A stretch of DNA of 64,000 bases, taken from contig JADLZK010001946.1 in NCBI GenBank assembly GCA_015847255.1, positions 52,718-116,717 of the forward strand, read 5' to 3'. The stretch comes from Hyparrhenia diplandra. Its lineage: Eukaryota > Streptophyta > Magnoliopsida > Poales > Poaceae. This document shows positions 59,255 through 64,000 of this stretch, piece after piece; position 1 is the first letter of the stretch; every line of letters starts with the position of its first letter. The notes beneath the pieces are model-generated. The model saw only the letters and a list, made by a program, of their open reading frames with translations. It did not search any database and was not told the origin of the DNA. The position numbers were made by a program, and so were the translations under genes.

Positions 59255-59769
59255 AGCATTGATGCATTCAGAACGTGGTGAGTACAAAGCACAAGTATTC
59301 TGTAAACCACAAAACTATCAGAACTTGCCGAGGAGGAAGGGATACAACATCAACGCCGAAAAAAACTTGCTTTCACCTTTACTTGGTGTGAAATTTTAAT
59401 GTCACGTGTTGGCACTTGGCATCATAATTCACATTGGATACAAATTTAAGGAAGTGACATGTCTACAGCATGAACGCATGATAGATAAAGGGTAAAGAGA
59501 CTTATAAGTTATAACAAGCTTTGTCATGCAAATATTTACAATTGCGACAAGCACATCAGAGGAAACAAGAAGACTGTCCACAGGTTCTTTCGTACTGAAA
59601 ACATAAAGATAAAAGTAGTAGTTGTTATTCATTGTTCATTTGTCAAAACCAAGCAAGTGAGCTTAGCTCAAGTGATTGGATGGAAGTGTATTCACCAACT
59701 GGAATTTGGGTGCTCATTTTCCTGTTAATAAAAAACAGCTAACTCCTCCAAGGTTGGTTACACTTTTTC

Positions 59770-61970
59770 TCATTCACAAGAAGCAAAATGAAAAAGATGA
59801 GGAATACGGCAGGGGCAACCCTCTACATCCTGCAAAAACTGAGCCTTCTCCAAGTACTCAATGCTGTCCAACAACGTTTCCTCCATTTTCCTTGGTTTCC
59901 AGCCTAGACTCTTAAGTTTCTCCGATGTAACTGGCGAGATTTCGGATTGACAGTCCTTGCTGTCGCTGCAGAAGAGAATTGCATATAGTGTAAATGTAAA
60001 AGGATGAGAACTAGACATTTCAAGTCCAAACAACAGGGACATCGTCAGAGATTCACCATTTCACATAATTGTAGTTGGGGTAGGACTTCTTCAACAAGTT
60101 CACTATGTCGTTTGTGCTGATCCGATCGGGTGCACAGATGTATCTCTCAGATGATTCCACTTTCTCATATACCAAAAGCAAAGCATCAGCTACGTCACGG
60201 ACGTCAACTATGTTCCAAGGCACGTTGTTCATCTCCTAGGACCTCCTGTAATCAAGCAAATGAAATAAATGTGTCAGAAAACCATTGCACCCGACTGTGA
60301 TTTTGAGAACAATAAATTAGAGAACAAACTCAGAATCTGATTAAGGCAATGTGAATATCTAGTTAGGCTCTTTTCCTTCAACGCTAATTCATCAAGTAAA
60401 CAAATTTTGTTTGGGAATCAACGTTCAAACTAGTATAACATAGCTTTCACTATATATGTTACCAGTCTCCTTACTCTGATCTCTTCTACAACCCATTAAC
60501 CGCAATGCCACACCAAGTTGGGAATTAGTCACAGGATGCTAGTAAGTTTCAAACAATCAAAGGCAAGAAAATAACCATACAGTAATAATACTCCAATTAA
60601 TGTATAACTGAAAGTAGCAATAATATATACAGGCCACCTTTTATAATGTAAACGAGGACTCACTCGTGGTATTGATCAGTGGCTGAAGGAGTGGACCTAA
60701 AACGAGACAAGGGCAAACTGTAACAACAAGTAGTCCATTCTTCTCTCCGTACTCCAATGCTATCTCTTCAGAAATTGTCTTGGCAGCTGGGTACCATTTC
60801 TGCAAGCACAACTTAATTAACCCCCACGATGTATATGGACCAAGTAGTCCATATAAACAGTTTTTGTGTCATTGGTGTATAGATATTGTTGTTGCCACAA
60901 TGTATATGGACCTCTCAAGTTGGAATTTGGAGTGAGAGATGAAGGTGAGAAAAAGAGTAATATTTGTTTATTCCTTATGGGTAGTCCACTATAGGGATCT
61001 ATTGCTATGGACTGCTATGGTTTATGACAACATTGTGCTTGCTCAGTCCCCCCTGACAGCATCAATTGGCAATAAGAATTGACATTAAATGGTTAAAGAA
61101 TTCTAGTTGTGTTATCAACCAGAAAAATTGATAGTACTTCTACATCTCTGAAGAACTGAGAAATAATATTATTAACCTCATTCTTAATGCAAAAATCTTT
61201 TGTCAGACCAGCAGCTCTCATCTTTGATTCTACCTTGGGGCCAACTCGGGTTATAATGAACAGCAGCTGTGGATGAAACCACAACAACTTTCTGAACATC
61301 ATTTGCCGAGCAAGCCTGCAGAACGTTCAGAGTGCCTTTGACAGCAGGAGACAATACCTCTGACTGCATGATTTTACTCGTCATATGTTTAATACAAGCA
61401 GTAAAAAAACTCCACATAGCTATTGAGCAATAAATAAATTGGAGAAACAGTTTAAAATGATAGCAGTGAACCACGGAACCACCAGACAGCCAGTGAATTC
61501 TGGAAGACTGCGATTCACGTACACGGTTCGTGTCAATCCGAAAAGATTGGACCGAAACTTGCCTCAGGATCGTGGACCTTGTCCGCGGGCACAGGGAGGC
61601 GACGTGGAAGACCCCCTCGCACCCGGCGACCGCGGCCGCCAGGGCGTCGGGATCGAGCATGTCGGCCTTGAACAGGACCAAGCTCTCCGTGGCCCCGTCC
61701 AGCCGCCGCAGGTGGGCGTTCTTTGATCACCCGAGGCAGCCGCCATGCATCAGTCCTCAATTCTAACGCGTCGACCAATCAAGACAAGCAGCCCCAAACT
61801 CATGCAGAGGCAGCGGCAGAGCGTCATGGGGGGTGTGCATGCTTACTCGGGTCGCGGACAGTGGCGTGGACGGCGTAGCCGCGGGAGAGGAGAAGCTTGA
61901 CGAGCCATGAGGCGACATACCCGCCGCCCCCGGTAACGCACACGCGCGGGCGCCGCGGCGGCGACGCCAT
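59770..61970 (-). pseudogene. CCR-like gene G with broken splice acceptor
   Basis: Exons: 61847-61970 (MASPPRRPRVCVTGGGGYVAS, one extra Arg), 61563-61730, 61177-61363, 60638-60799, 60057-60245, 59770-59965. The active site is KWYPAAK-like. The exon 2 acceptor reads CCTCGG|GTGATC where paralogs have TTCAG|GTGATC, so the AG is lost. Exon 2 has the intact GGGGG run (VFHVAS) but a missing C soon after; exon 3 has one extra T (plus strand, CTTTTGTC), and exons 4 and 5 are each one base short. Intron 2 keeps the GC donor. The splice-site substitution is not a homopolymer effect, so this copy is a true pseudogene on present evidence. Confidence 0.8.
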
Positions 61971-62382
61971 CCGGTCCTCTTCGTCCGCCGCTTACGTGCT
62001 AGGTGCCAGTTGCTTGTTCCAACGCCACTACACCAGACGCAAATCGACGAGAAGAACACGCCGGGAATTAGACAAACGTGCCGGGAAGAGTACGTGGTTG
62101 TTCCTTATCTTCAATCAAGGCTTAATGTGCCATTGAATATGGTTGGATCTTAGCTTGATTTGCATCAAAGTTAAGCCTAGCCGTGCAAGAGTGGTTGGAG
62201 AATATTCCTTAGCCTTGAAAGATCTTTTTTACACTCCTCGTGCGCCTCCTTTTTATGGGGTTTACCCCACCGCAGCTTTGTCCATTGTCCGACCTGCTGC
62301 CACTTATGTGTTTTTTGAGTACTACTGATGTTGTCCATGAGTCCATTATTATGGGCGAATCAATGTCAAAGTGTGTTGCGTT

Positions 62383-62523
62383 CGAGCACCTCCATCTTTG
62401 CTGTTAGTGTATCGTGGTCGAGCACGTCGACATTCAACAGAGGCGCAATCTCGGGCCGGGGACCTGTCCCAGCCATATATTTTCGCTGCTGCAGCAGGAT
62501 GGGCATTTCTTTTGGCGTCACTT
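62383..62523 (-). pseudogene. Possible diverged CCR/DFR-like exon 2 relic
   Basis: One minus frame gives PLLNVDVLDHDTLTAKM, which resembles LFKADMLDPDALAAAV of array exon 2, and another gives SDAKRNAHPA, like SDPKNAHLRR. The match is weak and in two frames. It lies between G and H. Confidence 0.3.
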
Positions 62524-62665
62524 GAGGCGGTGCACGGATGGAACACCTGCCTACGCGCTGTCCGGGGGCCACGAGCATCCCATTCTCCCCGATCTGATAG
62601 AATAGAATGCATCCTCATTATTTCAATTTTTCAGGGCATGTTCACAATAACAGACATCCACAAGT

Positions 62666-64000
62666 TCATAACGAATAAGCACCACCAACGCGCACTCCGA
62701 CATCACTGATCACATGCCAGACGGAAAAGATGGGGAGGCGGCATGGATGCCCGTCCACACCCCGGAGAAGCCCTGCCTTTTCATAGCACTCGACGCTGTC
62801 CGAGAGCGTCTCCTCCAGTTTCCTTGGTTCCCAGCCCAGGTCCATCAGCTTCTGACATGTTAACGAGGCATTCTGATCGACATCAAGGATGCTGAAAAAC
62901 GCAACAGAGTGGGGTTCAGCAGGTCGCGCATAAAGAATTAGCAATGTGAATTTCAAAGTCTTGCCGTGGCAAACCTACTTGTTTATGTAGCTGTACTCTG
63001 GGTACATCCTCTTCAGCAAGGCCACCAAATCCTTTGTGCAAATGTGATTCGGCGAGCAGATGTATCTCCCCTGACGACTCTTTCTTCTCGTACAGCAGAA
63101 GTAAAGCATCGGCCACGTCACGGACGTCTACTATGTGCCACAGTCTGTTGTTCATCACATCAGGACCGCCTATAATCCACCAATGGAGTTACATTTTATA
63201 GCGATAAAGCAACATACACCTAGTAGTAGCACTATGCAGTGTGCAACAGATATACATGCCAGAGAAATATCAGGTCTTCAAGGACTACTCATTTCAACAA
63301 AACATCAATAATGCACTGAGAACACGCTAATGAAATGTGGCCCTTCTTGTAGATGCAATAATTCCAGCATGGAAATACGTTATTTCAAACAATAAATGAG
63401 CCGAATATAGAATCACATGGAATAATTATGAAGAATCTGCTTGTGGATTAAGGCTTAGATAAACAGCTGTAGAGCATTTAGAAAAAAGGCATGGCAGACC
63501 ATGATATCTGAACATTCCCATCATTTCTATTTGAAAAATAAACTATGTGCAACAACAGTAACTATTAATGTGATCTAATCTCAAAAGTCTTAGATTGGCC
63601 CCTCATAAATGCGGTCCAGAAAGAATGGATGGATATGTACGACTCACATTAAAAACACAACTTGACTGGTGGTCAGGAGCACATCATCATAATGAGCCAG
63701 AACAGAAAATTCATCAAAGAAATGATAATCCTAGTAGCAGATGAGAAGGAATGTGAGAACTTTAGGGGAACCTTTTATAACATATATGAGGAACTTGCTG
63801 CTGGTATTCACCGTAGGCTGCAACAGTGGGCCAAAAACCAAAGGCGGGCAGAGTGTAACAACATTCAGACCATTTTCAACCGCGTACTCCAAAGCTATCT
63901 GTTCTGCAGTAATCTTGGCGACGGAATACCACAGTCCTGCCACCAAAGAGCAGAGAAGGTTCCGATATAGTGCACCCTCAGTAAGGCATCTCTAGAAAAG
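62666..64000 (-). CDS. CCR-like gene H, 3' half (exons 4-6; gene runs off window)
   Basis: Exons 4 to 6: 63772-63936, 62979-63169, 62666-62891. Exon 4 gives WYSVAKITAEQIALEYAVEN and PTVNTSSKFLIYVIKG; exon 5 WHIVDVRDVADALLLLYEKK; exon 6 LDVDQNASLTCQKLMDLGWE and HPCRLP. Exon 4 has an extra base (GACTGTGGTATTCC where paralogs have GACTGGTATTC) and exon 5 one extra G (CAGGGGAGATAC), both shifting the frame. The C-terminus extends further than in paralogs, to a stop at 62666. It is the most diverged member of the D to H subgroup. Exons 1 to 3 lie beyond 64000. Confidence 0.75.

Noticed and set aside
1..64000. tRNA, rRNA or CRISPR features
   Set aside because: No cloverleaf with A/B boxes, rRNA core sequence or regularly spaced repeat array was seen.

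Overview
The window reads as nuclear DNA of a grass (Poaceae), probably of the PACMAD group; the genus is not claimed. The evidence is GC-rich first exons beside AT-rich introns and intergenic DNA, Stowaway- and Tourist-type MITEs, a SIRE/Maximus-type copia element with an initiator-Met tRNA primer site, Helitron ends, and many L1-type insertions. Nothing indicates a bacterial or organellar origin.

The backbone is a head-to-tail array of eight cinnamoyl-CoA reductase-like (CCR-like) genes, all on the minus strand. I call them A (1805-3960), B (10659-21873), C (30977-32591), D (35519-38687), E (42462-44536), F (47660-49701), G (59770-61970) and H (62666 to beyond the window end). There is also at least one relic exon near 59.2 kb. 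All share six exons. In every copy where it can be seen (7 of 7) the second intron has a GC-AG rather than a GT-AG donor. A, B and C form one subgroup; D to H form another. A and B are a recent duplicate pair that includes upstream flanking DNA. Every copy has at least one single-base indel or splice-site lesion relative to its paralogs, often in homopolymers. Either the array is decaying or the assembly has homopolymer errors; sequence alone cannot decide this.

The array is heavily invaded. An 8.95-kb copia-type element (11142-20088, minus strand) sits inside exon 5 of gene B, with 2.2-kb LTRs, a CAGGT target duplication, PBS, PPT and gag but no recognisable pol. A roughly 5-kb Helitron (about 4491-9450) lies between A and B and carries gene-like pieces, including half a RING finger. 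A second Helitron-like 3' end lies at 29954. Six polyA-tailed insertions with matching target duplications were found: 24886-27035, 30011-30154, 39990-41887, 46363-47624, 50390-53242 and 54379-54527. The one at 39990-41887 carries a plant-type ferredoxin fragment. The LINE at 50390-53242 has a nested hAT-like element inside it.

Other genes: a 3-hydroxy-3-methylglutaryl-CoA reductase (HMGR) fragment at the left edge (plus strand) and an Agenet/DUF724-type gene at 54.7-57.5 kb (minus strand), which has a 108-bp tandem duplication that also copies a splice acceptor. The CCR-like genes would act on hydroxycinnamoyl-CoA-type or related carbonyl substrates with NADP(H). Their active-site motif (WYSVAK or NWYPAAK) departs from the NWYCYGK of bona fide lignin CCR, so substrate is unknown.
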